From positions 124,001 to 188,000 of the forward strand of contig JAWRVZ010000256.1 in NCBI GenBank assembly GCA_037043235.1: a stretch of DNA of 64,000 nt, given 5' to 3'. Below, piece by piece: positions 63,161 through 64,000 of the stretch (the stretch's first letter is position 1; every line of letters begins with the position of its first letter). The stretch is from Rhodeus uyekii. Taxonomy: Eukaryota > Chordata > Actinopteri > Cypriniformes > Acheilognathidae. Position numbers and translations under genes: made by a program. The notes under the pieces are model-generated. The model was not told the origin of the DNA, did not search any database, and worked only from the letters and a program-made list of their open reading frames with translations.

Positions 63161-64000
63161 TTAAACCTGAAAATAGGTATAGTTCTGTTATACAAACACT
63201 AATCAAATGTTCACAGAGAAAATTCTATATCTTGCTCCAAAGTGGACATGTCAATTTTTTACAAAACAATTCACAATTCATACCGTTAATTAATCATTAC
63301 ATCTGTTTGTTGGTCCATTAGGTCCTGAGTTGTATGCTTTTCATTTAAAGTCAGGTTACATTAATTGTATAAATGATAAAAACTAATTAAAAAAAACAAG
63401 TCTTACATTTTGATCTATGATCATTCTTCAGTCAGTGAATAAAATCTAAAAGCTGAGCTTGAGAAACATTAATAAGAAACAGTCTACTGTTTTCATTGAC
63501 TAAAAGCAGTTTAGCTCTTAGGATGTTGGTTGATAAATTGAAACATCCTACGGGGCAAATGCACCTCACTCCCCCTTTTTCAGAAAAAATAATGAAAAGA
63601 GAGCTGAAGAAAGAGAAATAAAGAAAATTGACACCCTCCAATTAATATGTGGTGGCCAAATGTGCTTTTCTGAAATACAAGCCATCACTGTCACATTTGC
63701 ACTTACATAAAAAAATCTCTATATATATATTGGATATATTATGGGGTTCATCTGAGGTCAGGTTTAGAAGACTATGGTATAATAAGTAAATATAAGGCTA
63801 CACTGTATCTTTTTCATGTTATCCTAAATGTACATTCAAATCCTTATAAGCAAATACAACTTTACTTTGCAGCATGTTTGTGTTGAAGTGCATGTCTTTA
63901 AATAGACGTTGTTTATTATTATAATTTACCGCACCTGTCTACCTTGTAGCCCATAACTATTAAATCATAAGAGTTGTTAAGTGAATAAACAGCCTACATT
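63161..64000. other. Right-end non-coding DNA
   Basis: No gene or defined element seen. The stretch at about 63490-63590 is more complex than the rest and might be constrained. By comparison with human, the divergent mnx1 gene would be expected further to the right, outside the window. Confidence 0.4.

Noticed and set aside
62179..63202. Several long frames encoding repeated YI or IY dipeptides on both strands
   Set aside because: They are translations of (AT)n and (TA)n microsatellites and have no protein meaning.

Overview
This is vertebrate nuclear DNA, most likely from a cyprinid (carp/zebrafish-like) fish. It is AT-rich, has multi-exon genes with GT-AG introns, and carries interspersed repeats typical of cyprinids: tRNA-derived SINEs, fragments with the 'cgctttggataaaa' LINE-2/SINE tail, Tc1 and Tigger-like transposons, a DIRS retrotransposon remnant and several short inverted-repeat elements. 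Most open reading frames in the window are chance frames in introns or intergenic DNA.

Two complete protein-coding genes were reconstructed exon by exon, both on the minus strand. ube3c (HECT E3 ubiquitin ligase, 23 coding exons, 1081 codons) occupies 61.2-34.4 kb. dnajb6 (class B J-domain co-chaperone, 7 coding exons, 236 codons) lies downstream of it, 30.7-18.2 kb. The order and shared orientation UBE3C then DNAJB6 match human 7q36.3, where MNX1 lies upstream of UBE3C; mnx1 would therefore be expected beyond the right edge. Every junction keeps frame and uses GT-AG sites, so both genes look functional. Both products act in protein quality control (proteasome-linked ubiquitination, and Hsp70-dependent suppression of aggregation), but nothing in the sequence shows that they are co-regulated.

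Layout: 1-10.8 kb is mostly non-coding, with a candidate two-exon 3' gene end on the minus strand (4.37-5.01 kb, not recognised) and a cyprinid repeat (5.3-6.0 kb). 10.9-14.7 kb is a transposon cluster (DIRS remnant, Tigger-like element with TA duplication, Tc1 fragment). 14.7-18.2 kb holds repeats. 18.2-30.7 kb is dnajb6. 30.7-34.4 kb is intergenic, with a LINE-2 3' end and a block that looks conserved. 34.4-61.3 kb is ube3c. 61.3-64 kb is repeat-rich DNA with a long AT-rich palindrome.

Several ube3c introns and the flanking DNA contain unusually complex blocks, dense in homeodomain-type TAAT/ATTA motifs and free of obvious repeats. I infer that they may be long-range enhancers, plausibly of neighbouring mnx1. 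No comparison could be run, so this remains a hypothesis. I found no convincing new system beyond these observations.
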